Assembly (NCBI RefSeq): GCF_024979315.1
Contig: NZ_JANLCK010000008.1
Span: forward strand, 62,001 to 126,000
DNA: 64,000 bases
Direction: 5' to 3'
Source: Herbiconiux oxytropis
Lineage (GTDB): Bacteria > Actinomycetota > Actinomycetes > Actinomycetales > Microbacteriaceae
Shown here piece by piece: positions 51,394 through 60,562 of the stretch. Every line of letters begins with the position of its first letter. The first letter of the stretch is position 1. A program made the translations under genes and the position numbers. The notes beneath the pieces are model-generated. The model had not been told where the DNA came from. It did not search any database and saw nothing but the letters and a program-made list of their open reading frames with translations.

Positions 51394-52319
51394 GCGATGT
51401 GAATGAGCCCGAGGTGAATCAGCCCGATGTGAAGCAGACCGTCGGCTTCGTGGGCCTCGGCAACATGGGCGGCCCCATGTCGGAGCGCCTCGTGGCCGCC
51501 GGCTACCCCGTGGTGGGGTTCGACCTCGCACCCGCCGCCCGTGAGCGGCTCGCCGCGGCCGGGGGCGCCGCCGCCGAGACCGCAAGCGACGTCGTGGCGC
51601 AGTCGGACGTCGTCATCCTCATGCTGCCGAACTCCGACATCGTCGAGAGCGTGCTGACCGGCCCGGACGGCGTGCTCGCCGCTGCCCGCCCCGGCACGCT
51701 GTTCGTCGACATGAGCTCGTCGGAGCCGCTGCGCACCCGCTCCCTCGCCGAGGTCGTCGACGCGGCAGGATCGCGCCTCATCGACGCTCCCGTCTCGGGC
51801 GGCGTCAAGGGAGCCGTCGCCGGCACCCTCACGATCATGGTGGGCGGTGCCGAGGAGGATCTCGCCCGCGCGCTCGGCGTGCTCGAGGTGCTCGGCAAGC
51901 CCGCCCTCATCGGCGGCATCGGCGCGGGGCACGCGCTCAAGGCCATCAACAACCTCATGTCCGCCGCGCACCTCTGGGTCACGAGTGAGGCGATGCTCAC
52001 GGGCATCGAGTTCGGCCTCGACCCGAATGTCATGCTCGAGGCCATCAACACCTCGAGCGGGCGCAGCGGATCGACGCAGCTGAAGTGGCCGAACTTCATC
52101 GTGGGCGAGACCTACGACTCGGGCTTCGGGCTGAGCCTGATGCTGAAGGACATGAAGATCGCGACGGGTCTCGCCGAGAGTCTCGGCGTGCCGCATACGC
52201 TGAGCGACAGAGCCGTAGAGCACTGGAGCGCCGCGAGCGGCGACCTGGGCCCCGCCGCCGACCACACCGAGGTGGCGCGCTGGCTGCGCGAGCGCGAGAA
52301 CGAAGGGACCGCGAAGTGA
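51390..52319 (+). CDS. Beta-hydroxyacid dehydrogenase 2
   Basis: A 309-residue paralog of the dehydrogenase at 50024. It has VGFVGLGNMGGPMSERLV, DAPVSGGVKGAVAGTL and the catalytic Lys in HALKAINNLMSAAH. The GTG start overlaps the CMD1 stop (GTGA). Alternating with CMD-like genes, it may act on a related but distinct intermediate. Confidence 0.9.
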   Translation: MSDVNEPEVNQPDVKQTVGFVGLGNMGGPMSERLVAAGYPVVGFDLAPAARERLAAAGGAAAETASDVVAQSDVVILMLPNSDIVESVLTGPDGVLAAARPGTLFVDMSSSEPLRTRSLAEVVDAAGSRLIDAPVSGGVKGAVAGTLTIMVGGAEEDLARALGVLEVLGKPALIGGIGAGHALKAINNLMSAAHLWVTSEAMLTGIEFGLDPNVMLEAINTSSGRSGSTQLKWPNFIVGETYDSGFGLSLMLKDMKIATGLAESLGVPHTLSDRAVEHWSAASGDLGPAADHTEVARWLRERENEGTAK

Positions 52320-53071
52320 CAGACGACGCACGAAAAGCCGAGATCAAGCGGGAGTACGAGGAGTCCCACGGCGAGTGGGATGCCGGCACCCAGGCGGTGC
52401 TCGACCTCGACCCCGAGTTCCTCGCCTCGTACTCGAAGCTCGCCGGCGTGCCCGCGAAGGTCGGCGCCCTGCCGGAGAAGGTGCAGCACTTCGTGCGCCT
52501 CGCCGTGGCGGCGAACTCGACCCACCTCTACCTGCCGCCCGTGCGCGGTCACATCCGTCGTGCCCTCGCCGCCGGAGCGACCCCCGAGGAGGTCATGGAG
52601 GTGCTGGAGTGCTGCGCCACCCTCGGCATCCACTCCATGAACATCGGCGTGCCGATCCTCGTCGACGTGCTCGAGCAGGAGGGCAAGCGCACGGAGGCCG
52701 CCGAGTTCGACGGGTACCAGGAGCGCCTCAAGGCCGAGTTCACCGAGAAGCGCGGCTACTGGCACTCGTTCTGGAACGAGATCCTCGAGCTCGCTCCCGA
52801 GTTCTTCGACGCCTACACCGAGTTCTCCTCGGTGCCGTGGGTGAGCGGCACGCTCGAGCCCAAGGTCAAGGAGTTCATGTACATCGCCTTCGACACGGCG
52901 GCGACGCACCTCTACACCTCCGGCCTCCGCCTCCACATCGAGAACGCGGTGCGCTACGGCGCCAGTGCCGCCGAGATCGTGGAGGTCATGGAGATCGCGG
53001 CGACGCTCGGCATCCACGGCGTCTTCGAGGCTGCCCCGATCCTCGTCGAGGAAGCGCGGAAGCTCTCATGA
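52316..53071 (+). CDS. Carboxymuconolactone decarboxylase-like protein 2, two-domain
   Basis: A 251-residue protein containing two successive CMD-like domains (about residues 35-115 and 150-240). Each ends in a segment of the form CATLGIHSMN / AATLGIHGVF and has an STHLYLP / ATHLYTS block with a conserved His. The internal duplication suggests a fused homodimer-like unit. It overlaps the dehydrogenase upstream and the oxidase downstream. Confidence 0.85.
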   Translation: MTDDARKAEIKREYEESHGEWDAGTQAVLDLDPEFLASYSKLAGVPAKVGALPEKVQHFVRLAVAANSTHLYLPPVRGHIRRALAAGATPEEVMEVLECCATLGIHSMNIGVPILVDVLEQEGKRTEAAEFDGYQERLKAEFTEKRGYWHSFWNEILELAPEFFDAYTEFSSVPWVSGTLEPKVKEFMYIAFDTAATHLYTSGLRLHIENAVRYGASAAEIVEVMEIAATLGIHGVFEAAPILVEEARKLS

Positions 53072-54633
53072 CCCCGGACACCACCCCCTACGAGCTCAGC
53101 GACGAGGCCGCAGCACGGTTCCGCGACGTGCTCGGCGACGACGCGGTCGTGACCGACCGTGCGGGCCGCGACGAGTACGCCGATCCGTACTGGATCAAGG
53201 GCGACCGCACCTACGACTCCTCCGCCGTGCTCTACCCCACGAGCACCGAGCAGGTTCAGGCCGTCGTGCGCCTCGCCGACGAGCTCGGTGTGCCGCTGTG
53301 GGTCTCGTCCCAGGGCCGCAACAACGGCTACGGCGGCCCCTCGCCGCGCGTCGCCGGATCGGTGCTGGTGAGCCTGCGCCGAATGAACAAGGTGCTCGAG
53401 ATCAACGCCCAGCTCGCTTACGCCGTGGTGGAGCCCGGCGTGAGCTGGATGGACCTGCACGCGGCCATAGCCGAGGCGGGGCACGACGACCTGCTCATCT
53501 CGGTGCCCGACCTCGGCTGGGGCTCCGTGGTGGGCAACTCGCTCGACAGCGGCATGACCTACCTGCCGCTCGGCGTCGACTTCCAGGCCCCCACCGGCAT
53601 GGAGGTCGTGCTCGCCGACGGGTCGCTGCTTCGCACAGGCATGGGCGGCATCCCGAACTCGAAGTCGTGGCACGCCTACAAGCGGGGTCTCGGCCCGTCG
53701 CTCGACCCGCTGTTCGTGCAGTCGAACTTCGGCATCGTCACGAAGATGGGCTACTGGCTCATGCGCAAGCCCGCGGCCTACGCTCCGCTGTTCCTCACGG
53801 TGCCGCGCGACCACCAGCTCGAGCAGGCCATCGACATCCTGCGCGAGCTCCGGCTCGACGGCGTCATCCGCGGCGTTCCCGTCATGCAGAACACCCTCAC
53901 CCTCGCCTCGCACTTCCCTGAGCTGCTCGGCCAGATGCAGGCCGGTGGGGCCCTCGGCCCCGAGCAGCTCGACGAGCTCGCCGACATCTCGGGCGTCGGC
54001 CGCTGGGGCATGCGCACCGCGGTCTGGGGCGACGAGGTCGTCGTGGCGCGGCACGTGGAGAAGATCACCGAGGCGTGGTCGGCGATCGAGGGATCCCGGG
54101 TCGACCACCACCGCACCTACCTGCACGACGAGTGGGACCAGATCGAGCACTTCGTCGACAAGGTGCAGGCCGGCATCCCGAACCTCGACATGCTCGAGTC
54201 GCTGCCGCCGGACTTCGGTCACGTGGGCTTCTCGCCCGCCGTCCCCCTCGTGGGATCGGAGATGCGGAAGGTCATGGACACGCTCGAGGAGATCGTGACC
54301 CGTGACACCGGCAACAGCTTCCTCGTGGGCATCTGCGTCTCGAGCGAGCGCAGCGCGCTCGTGGTGAGCGGCTTCGGCTTCAACACCGCCGATGTGGAGG
54401 AGACCCGCAACGCCTACGCCACCGTGAAGACGATGATCCGGGAGGTGGGGAAGCTCGGCTACGGCGAGTACCGCGCCCATCTCGACTTCATGGAGGAGGC
54501 CACCGCCGAGTTCTCCTTCGGCGACCACGCCTACCGCCGCTTCGTGGAGCGGATCAAGGACGCCGTCGACCCCAAGGGCATCCTCTCGCCCGGCCGGCAC
54601 GGCATCTGGCCGTCCTCCCGACGAAACCCCTGA
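53068..54633 (+). CDS. Vanillyl-alcohol-oxidase-like FAD enzyme 1
   Basis: A 521-residue VAO-family flavoprotein (PCMH-type FAD domain then cap). Features shared with vanillyl-alcohol oxidase are GRNNGYGGPSPRVAGSV (phenol-binding Tyr), VPDLGWGSVVGN (catalytic Asp region), TGMEVVLADGSLLRTGMG, a YRAHLDFM Tyr-Arg pair that binds phenolate, and the end KGILSPGRHGIWP. It should oxidise a para-substituted phenol at the side chain. A paralog is at 60563. The ATG overlaps the CMD2 stop. Confidence 0.88.
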   Translation: MTPDTTPYELSDEAAARFRDVLGDDAVVTDRAGRDEYADPYWIKGDRTYDSSAVLYPTSTEQVQAVVRLADELGVPLWVSSQGRNNGYGGPSPRVAGSVLVSLRRMNKVLEINAQLAYAVVEPGVSWMDLHAAIAEAGHDDLLISVPDLGWGSVVGNSLDSGMTYLPLGVDFQAPTGMEVVLADGSLLRTGMGGIPNSKSWHAYKRGLGPSLDPLFVQSNFGIVTKMGYWLMRKPAAYAPLFLTVPRDHQLEQAIDILRELRLDGVIRGVPVMQNTLTLASHFPELLGQMQAGGALGPEQLDELADISGVGRWGMRTAVWGDEVVVARHVEKITEAWSAIEGSRVDHHRTYLHDEWDQIEHFVDKVQAGIPNLDMLESLPPDFGHVGFSPAVPLVGSEMRKVMDTLEEIVTRDTGNSFLVGICVSSERSALVVSGFGFNTADVEETRNAYATVKTMIREVGKLGYGEYRAHLDFMEEATAEFSFGDHAYRRFVERIKDAVDPKGILSPGRHGIWPSSRRNP

Positions 54634-54665
54634 CCCTCCGCCCACCTCTTCCCCAAGGAGCAACG

Positions 54666-56048
54666 ATGCCCCAGGTCTCCGACGCGGATCTCTCCGCCCT
54701 CCGTTCCGAGCTGGACGGCCCCCTGTTCGAGCGCGGCGACGAGGGCTACCAGCCCGAGATCGACGGCTTCAACTCGCTCTCTCCCATGCGGCCCGACTAC
54801 GTGGTGGGCGCCACCTCGGAGGCGGACGTGCAGGCGGCGGTGCGGTTCGCCGGCGCGCACGGCCTCGAGGTGAGCGTGCAGGCCACGGGTCACGGCTCCT
54901 ATCGGGGTGTCGACCACGGCGTGCTCATCCGCACCCACCGGCTCGACTCGGTGACGGTCGACCCGGCAGGGCCGACGTTCACCATCGGGGCGGGCGCGCG
55001 CTGGATGGGGATCCTGCCGCACCTCGGCGAGCACGGCCTAGCCGCCGTCACCGGATCCTCCCCGAGCGTGGGAGCCGTGGGCCTCGTGCTCGGCGGGGGC
55101 ATCGGCCCGCTCAGCCGCACGCTCGGCTGGGCCGCCGACCGCGCCGTGTCGTTCCGCGTGGTGATCGGCGACGGATCGGTCGTCGTGGCGAGCGCCGAGA
55201 GCGAGCCCGACCTGTTCTGGGCGCTCAAGGGCGGCAAGGTGGGCCTCGGCGTGGTCACCGAGCTCACCCTCCAGGCGCTCGAGCTCACCGAGATCTACGG
55301 CGGAGGCCTGTTCTTCGCGCAGGAGGACATCGCCACCGTGCACCGGGCCTGGTTACCGTGGGCGAAGAGCCTGCCCGAGTCGGCGAACACCTCGATGTCG
55401 ATCGTGCGGCTGCCGCCTGTCGGCGTGCCCGAGCCGCTGGCGGGGCGCACGCTCGCCCACCTGCGGTTCGCCTACGTGGAGCAGGGCGCCGAGACGGGCG
55501 CGCTGTCGTCGCGGGGCGCCGAGCTGCTCGCCCCGATGCGCGCGGTGGCGCCGGTCTACATCGACGGCGTCGACGTCATGCCCTTCACCGATGTGGGCAC
55601 CATCCACGCGGAGCCCTTCGGCCCGCTGCCCATCTGGGAGCGCGGTGAGTTCCTCGACGACGTCGACGAGACCTACGTCGAGCGCATCCTCGAGCACGCG
55701 GGCGGCGATGTCGAGGCGCCCTTCGCCAACGTCGAGACGAGGCTCCTCGGCGGGGCCATCGCGCGCGACGCCGCGCTGCCCAACGCGATCGGAGGCCGCG
55801 GAGCCCAGTTCTCGCTGCTCACCATCGCGGCCGTCATCCCCGGGGTCAACGACCAGGCGCTCCCCGTGGCCGGTCCCGCGCTCTACGACTCGGTGGCCGA
55901 CTACTCGCACGACGAGATCAACTACAACTGGGCCGGGCACCCGAGCCCCGAGGTCTTCGCGCGGCTGTGGCCCGCCGACATCGCGGCGCGGCTCGCCCAG
56001 GTGCGCGCAACCTACGATCCTGCCGGCGTCTTCGCCTACGGGAACTGA
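54666..56048 (+). CDS. BBE-type FAD-binding oxidoreductase
   Basis: A 460-residue flavoprotein with a PCMH FAD domain (RPDYVVGATSEADVQAAV; QATGHGSYRGVDHGVLI with the His that usually carries 8alpha-linked FAD; GSSPSVGAVGLVLGGGIGPLSR) and a C-terminal berberine-bridge segment (YDSVADYSHDEINYNWAG, then the final WPADIAARLAQVRATYDPAGVF). Relatives include 6-hydroxy-D-nicotine oxidase. AAGGAG lies 6 nt before the ATG. The substrate is unknown. Confidence 0.88.
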   Translation: MPQVSDADLSALRSELDGPLFERGDEGYQPEIDGFNSLSPMRPDYVVGATSEADVQAAVRFAGAHGLEVSVQATGHGSYRGVDHGVLIRTHRLDSVTVDPAGPTFTIGAGARWMGILPHLGEHGLAAVTGSSPSVGAVGLVLGGGIGPLSRTLGWAADRAVSFRVVIGDGSVVVASAESEPDLFWALKGGKVGLGVVTELTLQALELTEIYGGGLFFAQEDIATVHRAWLPWAKSLPESANTSMSIVRLPPVGVPEPLAGRTLAHLRFAYVEQGAETGALSSRGAELLAPMRAVAPVYIDGVDVMPFTDVGTIHAEPFGPLPIWERGEFLDDVDETYVERILEHAGGDVEAPFANVETRLLGGAIARDAALPNAIGGRGAQFSLLTIAAVIPGVNDQALPVAGPALYDSVADYSHDEINYNWAGHPSPEVFARLWPADIAARLAQVRATYDPAGVFAYGN

Positions 56049-56076
56049 CAGATAGACATATAAGAGGAGTGCACTC

Positions 56077-56910
56077 ATGACCAGCATCGCCGGACGGGTG
56101 GCCGTCGTCACCGGAGGAGCCAGCGGCATCGGCCGCGGCATCGCCGAACAGCTGATCGCCGAAGGCGCCCAGGTCGTGATCGCCGACGTGCAGCAGGATG
56201 CGCTCGACGCGACGGCCGCGGAGATCGGCGCCACGGGCATCCGCGTCGACGTCACCGACCCCGCGAGCGTCGAGGCGCTCGCCGCCGAGGTGATCGAGCG
56301 GTTCGGTTCGGTCGGCATCGTCGTGAACAACGCGGGCATCGGGGCGCTCGGGCGCCTCGCCGACCTCTCGCTGGCCGACTGGAAGTGGATGATCGACGTC
56401 AACCTCTGGGGCGTCATCCACGGCATCACCACGTTCCTGCCGCTTCTGAAGGCGAACCCGGACGGTGGGCACATCGTCAACACCGGATCGATGGCGTCCT
56501 TCTCGCCCATGGCCGGCGGCGGGGCCTACGCCGTCACCAAATACGGGGTGGCCGCGCTCACCGAGGCGCTCGCGATCGAGCTCGAGGAGGACGGCGTGCC
56601 GGTGCACGTGACGCTCCTCGCGCCCGGCACCGTGCGCACCAACATCAAGAACAGCACCCGCAACCGGCCGGCGGAGCTCGCGGGCGGCCTCGCCGACGTC
56701 GACATCTCGGAGGGGGTCGCCGCAGACCTCCGCTGGATCGACCCGATCGAGGCGGGGCGGATCGTCACCCGCTCTATCCGCAATGACGATCTGTACGCGC
56801 TCACGCATCCGGACTGGTGGCACATCGTCGAGGGACGGCAGGCCGCGATCCGCACCGCCTTCGAGAAGTACCCGGTCGACGCGTCGGCGGCTGCGGCGGA
56901 CGCGTCATGA
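56077..56910 (+). CDS. SDR-family oxidoreductase
   Basis: A 277-residue classical SDR with VTGGASGIGRGIAEQL, VNNAGIGALG, the active-site YAVTKYGVAALTEAL, and a Ser in NTGSMASFSPM. GAGGAG precedes the ATG. Its stop overlaps the dehydrogenase ATG (ATGA). It is part of the ten-gene oxidative operon. Confidence 0.93.
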   Translation: MTSIAGRVAVVTGGASGIGRGIAEQLIAEGAQVVIADVQQDALDATAAEIGATGIRVDVTDPASVEALAAEVIERFGSVGIVVNNAGIGALGRLADLSLADWKWMIDVNLWGVIHGITTFLPLLKANPDGGHIVNTGSMASFSPMAGGGAYAVTKYGVAALTEALAIELEEDGVPVHVTLLAPGTVRTNIKNSTRNRPAELAGGLADVDISEGVAADLRWIDPIEAGRIVTRSIRNDDLYALTHPDWWHIVEGRQAAIRTAFEKYPVDASAAAADAS

Positions 56911-58028
56911 CCACGTGGCGAGGGCGCGCCGGTGTGCTGCGCGCGATCAAGGAGCCGTTCTCGATCGAAGAGGTCCACCTCCTGCCGCTCGACCCGCATC
57001 GTGTGGCCGTGAAGACGCACGCGAGCCCCTTCTGCTCGACCGATGTGAAGAACTGGAAGGGCAAGCTCTACAAGATCCCGCCCACCATCCTCGGTCACGC
57101 CTCGATCGGCGAAGTGGTGGAGGTGGGCTCGGCCGTCTCCGGCATCCGCGTGGGGCAGCGCGTCGTGGTGCCGGGAACCCCCGAGTGCGGCGTCTGCTAC
57201 TACTGCGGCATCGGTGAGCCGTGGCAGTGCGGCGAGCTGTTCGACCTCGGCGGCATCTACCCCGACATCGCCTCGGGCGATGACGGTGCACGGATCTCGT
57301 GCGCCGGCTGTGTAGGAGGCTACGCCGAGTACATGTCGATCTCGGGCAACCAGGTCTTCCCGGTGGAGTCGGACCTCGACTCCGACGTGCTCTCGATGCT
57401 CGGCTGCGGCATCTCGACGGGGGTCGGATCGGTGTTCAACGTCGCACAGGTGCAGCCGGGGGAGTCGGTGGCCATCGTGGGTGCCGGGCACCTCGGGCTG
57501 TGGATGCTGCAGGCCGCGCGACTCGCGGGGGCGGGCAGCGTCACGGTGGTGGAGCCGCACGCCGAGCGGCTCGCGCTCGCCGGTTCGCTGGGAGCGGATG
57601 TGCTCGTCGATCCCGGATCCACGCCGGAGGAGGCCGCCGAGGCGCTCGCCGCGGTGCGGGCCGCGACCGGGGGTCGGGGTGCCGACGTGGTGCTCGAGGC
57701 CGCGGGGCCTGCGGTGTCGCAGAGCTTCGCGGTGCAGGCGTCGCGCCGGGGTGGCCGCACGGTGCTCACGGGCTTCGAGATCGGTGGTGCCACGCTGCCG
57801 TTGCCGCAGGTCGAGACCGCGCTGCAGAGCCGGCGCATCCTGAGCTCGCAGAACGGGCAGGTGCACATGAAGAGCGATCTGCAGCGCTACACGGGGCTGC
57901 TCGAGCGCGGGCTGCTCGACGCGGCTCCGATCCTGACGCGGCGCTACCCGATCGAGGAGCTCGATCTCGCGCGGGATCGGTCGGGGAGTCTCGACGACGT
58001 GTGCGGGGTGATCGTCTTCGACCACTGA
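56907..58028 (+). CDS. Zinc-dependent alcohol dehydrogenase
   Basis: A 373-residue MDR enzyme with the catalytic zinc region PFCSTDVKNW and ILGHASIGEVV, structural zinc CGVCYYCGIGEPWQC, and Rossmann motif IVGAGHLGLWMLQAA. It is paralogous to the enzyme at 41467. This is the last gene of the operon that begins at 48267. It likely completes oxidation of an alcohol produced by the VAO- or hydroxylase-type enzymes. Confidence 0.9.
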   Translation: MTTWRGRAGVLRAIKEPFSIEEVHLLPLDPHRVAVKTHASPFCSTDVKNWKGKLYKIPPTILGHASIGEVVEVGSAVSGIRVGQRVVVPGTPECGVCYYCGIGEPWQCGELFDLGGIYPDIASGDDGARISCAGCVGGYAEYMSISGNQVFPVESDLDSDVLSMLGCGISTGVGSVFNVAQVQPGESVAIVGAGHLGLWMLQAARLAGAGSVTVVEPHAERLALAGSLGADVLVDPGSTPEEAAEALAAVRAATGGRGADVVLEAAGPAVSQSFAVQASRRGGRTVLTGFEIGGATLPLPQVETALQSRRILSSQNGQVHMKSDLQRYTGLLERGLLDAAPILTRRYPIEELDLARDRSGSLDDVCGVIVFDH

Positions 58029-58107
58029 GGTCGGGGGTTCTCGCGGTCGGGTCCTTCCTGGGTGGGGCCCGCGAGCGGTTCAGCCTCGGGCGGAGCACAC
58101 TCGTCCC

Positions 58108-59124
58108 ATGCGCATCGTCATCGTGGGAGCCAGCGGCAATCTCGGAACAGCACTGCTCCGGCGGGCCCTGCCGGAGCCGGAGGTGCAGCTCGTGGGGGTG
58201 TCGCGCCGGCGACCGAGCGACGAGGCGCCCTACTCGGCTGCGGAATGGCATCCGCTCGACATCGCCGCGGGCAGTGCGCCCACCCGGCTGCGCGCCGTGT
58301 TCGACGGTGCCGACGCCGTGGTGCACCTCGGCTGGAAGCTGCAGCCGAACCACGACGAGGCCGAGATGGCCCGCACCAACGTGCGCGGCACGCGCGTGGT
58401 GCTCGAGGCGGCCGCGGCGGCGGGGGTGCCGCACGTGCTCGTGGCGTCGTCGGTGGGGGCATACAGCTTCGGACCGAAGCACTCGCGGGTGTCGGAGAGC
58501 TGGCCCACGGGTGGCATCCAGACCTCCCACTACGGGCGGCACAAGGCCATCAACGAGCGGCAGATGGATGCGTTCGAGGTCTCGCACCCTTCGATCGTGC
58601 TCACGCGCCTGCGGCCGGGGCTCGTGTTCCAGCCCGATGCCGCTCGGGAGATCGCGCACCTGTTCGCCGGCCGGCACATCCCGGTGCCGTTGCTCGCGCT
58701 CGTGAAGCGGCTGCCCGTGCTGCCGTTGCCCACCTCCCTCATCTCGCAGGCGGTGCACGCCGACGACGTGGCGGACGCGTTCTGGCGTGCCATCCAGCGG
58801 CGGGCCGGCGGGGCCTTCAATATCGCTGCCGAGCCGGTGCTGGGGCCTGAATCGGTGGCGGAGGCGTTGGGGATCCCGCGCACGGTGCCGTTCCGTCGTC
58901 AGGTGCTGCGGGCGATCGTCGACGTCTCGTGGCGGCTGCGGCTGCAGGCCTCGGATCCGGGGTGGATCGACATCGCCACCTCGGTGCCCGTGATGTCGAC
59001 GGCGCGTGCCCGGGCGGAGCTGGGGTGGGAGCCGACGGTGTCGTCCACGGCGGCGCTGAGGTCGTTGGTGGATGCGCTCGGGGTGAATCGGGGGCATGAG
59101 CCTTCGCCTTCGCTGGGGGCGTGA
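58108..59124 (+). CDS. NAD-dependent epimerase/dehydratase-like SDR
   Basis: A 338-residue extended SDR. It has the motif IVGASGNLGTALLRRAL, the active-site Tyr-Lys in YGRHKAINERQM, and a C-terminal domain with ISQAVHADDVADAFWRAI. CACACT lies 6 nt before the ATG as a weak leaderless -10. It stands alone between the catabolic operon and the HNH gene. The substrate is unknown. Confidence 0.86.
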   Translation: MRIVIVGASGNLGTALLRRALPEPEVQLVGVSRRRPSDEAPYSAAEWHPLDIAAGSAPTRLRAVFDGADAVVHLGWKLQPNHDEAEMARTNVRGTRVVLEAAAAAGVPHVLVASSVGAYSFGPKHSRVSESWPTGGIQTSHYGRHKAINERQMDAFEVSHPSIVLTRLRPGLVFQPDAAREIAHLFAGRHIPVPLLALVKRLPVLPLPTSLISQAVHADDVADAFWRAIQRRAGGAFNIAAEPVLGPESVAEALGIPRTVPFRRQVLRAIVDVSWRLRLQASDPGWIDIATSVPVMSTARARAELGWEPTVSSTAALRSLVDALGVNRGHEPSPSLGA

Positions 59125-59209
59125 GCTGCCGCGCGCTTCGCGCTTGCCTTCGATGGGCGTGGTTGGGTGTCAGGGGCCAGTGTCGGTGGGTGCTGGTTGA
59201 ATAAACCTC

Positions 59210-60502
59210 ATGAAGACGACGTTCGGATCCTCGCCTGGGGCGGCCCTGGATGGGTTGGCGCGGGCGATCTCGGATGAGGTTGCGGGGTTCGTGCGGGATG
59301 AGCGGGAGATTGCGAAGCTGCAGGCCCGTCAGGCGCGCCGGTTGGCGCGGGCGGTGGGGTTGGCGGAATCCAAGGCGGAGTTGCTGCAGGGTGGTCTGAC
59401 GCCGAAGGCGCGGGAGTGGGCGAGGCGGTCGTTGCGGGCGGAGGTGGCGTGTGCGTCGCGGCGTTCGGAGGGGGCGGTGTCGCGTCTGATCGCGGATGCG
59501 GAGACGCTGGTGTCCGATCTGCCTTCGACGCTCGCTGCGCTCGAGGCGGGTGAGGTGTCCTACGCCCACGCCCGCTTGGTGGTGGTGCACGCCGGCTCGC
59601 TGCCGATCGAGGCGCGTGCTGGGTTCGAGCACGCGGTCCTGCCGCAGGCGCGGGAGAAGAACCCGGCCCGCTTCGACGACGCCGCCCGGCATCTCCGCGA
59701 GGTGCATCACCCCGAGTCGATCACCCGCCGTGCCGTGCTCGCGCGTGAGGAGCGTGCCGTCTGGCTGGATGCGGAGCGTGATGGCATGGCGACCCTCCAT
59801 CACCATCTGTCGGCGGTGGATGCGTTGGCGATTCATGACGTGATCGATCAGGCGGCCCGCGCCGCACGAAGCGACGCCGAACCGCGCACGCAGGCGCAGC
59901 TGCGTTCGGACATCCTCGCGGACCGCATCCTGGGCCGTGCTGATGGGTTGGCCGGTTTCGTCCCGAGTGTGATCGTGACGGTCCCGGCGGTGGTGCTGGC
60001 CGGGTGCGAATCAGATCCCACCGACTCACTCCCTTCCATCCCGGCCGACCCACCCGCGGAGTTGCACGGTTACGGCCCCATCGACCCCGGCACCGCGCGC
60101 CGCATCGCCGCAGCCGCGCCCACATTCCTCCGCGTGCTCACCCACCCGGCTACCGGTGACGTGATCGAGACCGCCGGCCGGTACCGCATCCCGACCGCAC
60201 TGCGCGAGGTGCTGGTCGTGGCCGATGAGCACTGCCGCTTCCCCGGGTGCGGGCGCCGGGCCGCCCGCTGCGAGCTCGATCACACGGTGGATTGGGCGCA
60301 CGGGGGTCGAAGTACCGCGTCGAACCTCGCCCACCTCTGCACGAGCCACCATCACCTGAAACACGAGGGCGGCTGGCAGGTCGCCCGCCCACCCGACACC
60401 GGGCCCGCATCCCGCACCCTCGAGTGGCGATCACCTCTCGGCGCCACCTACCGCACCACCCCACCCGCTCGGGCGAGCTGCAACGACCCGCCACCCTTCT
60501 GA
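59210..60502 (+). CDS. DUF222/HNH endonuclease domain protein
   Basis: A 430-residue protein with an N-terminal DUF222 helical domain (LLQGGLTPKAREWARRSLRAEV in part; TLAALEAGEVSYAHARLV) and a C-terminal HNH motif CRFPGCGRRAARCELDHTVDWAHGG followed by NLAHLCTSHHHLKHEG. The zinc Cys pair and the catalytic His are all present. This family is present in many copies in Actinobacteria and is often linked to mobile DNA. It has no obvious tie to the neighbouring catabolic genes. Confidence 0.93.
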   Translation: MKTTFGSSPGAALDGLARAISDEVAGFVRDEREIAKLQARQARRLARAVGLAESKAELLQGGLTPKAREWARRSLRAEVACASRRSEGAVSRLIADAETLVSDLPSTLAALEAGEVSYAHARLVVVHAGSLPIEARAGFEHAVLPQAREKNPARFDDAARHLREVHHPESITRRAVLAREERAVWLDAERDGMATLHHHLSAVDALAIHDVIDQAARAARSDAEPRTQAQLRSDILADRILGRADGLAGFVPSVIVTVPAVVLAGCESDPTDSLPSIPADPPAELHGYGPIDPGTARRIAAAAPTFLRVLTHPATGDVIETAGRYRIPTALREVLVVADEHCRFPGCGRRAARCELDHTVDWAHGGRSTASNLAHLCTSHHHLKHEGGWQVARPPDTGPASRTLEWRSPLGATYRTTPPARASCNDPPPF

Positions 60503-60562
60503 TGCACCGACGGGTGCCGGCGGGTGCCGAAGGATGGCGGGCGCGATGGGCGGTTCTCTGGC

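Noticed and set aside
59210-60502. DUF222-HNH gene as evidence of a mobile element
   Set aside because: No inverted terminal repeats, target duplications, recombinase or integrase were seen nearby; the family is widespread as single chromosomal genes.
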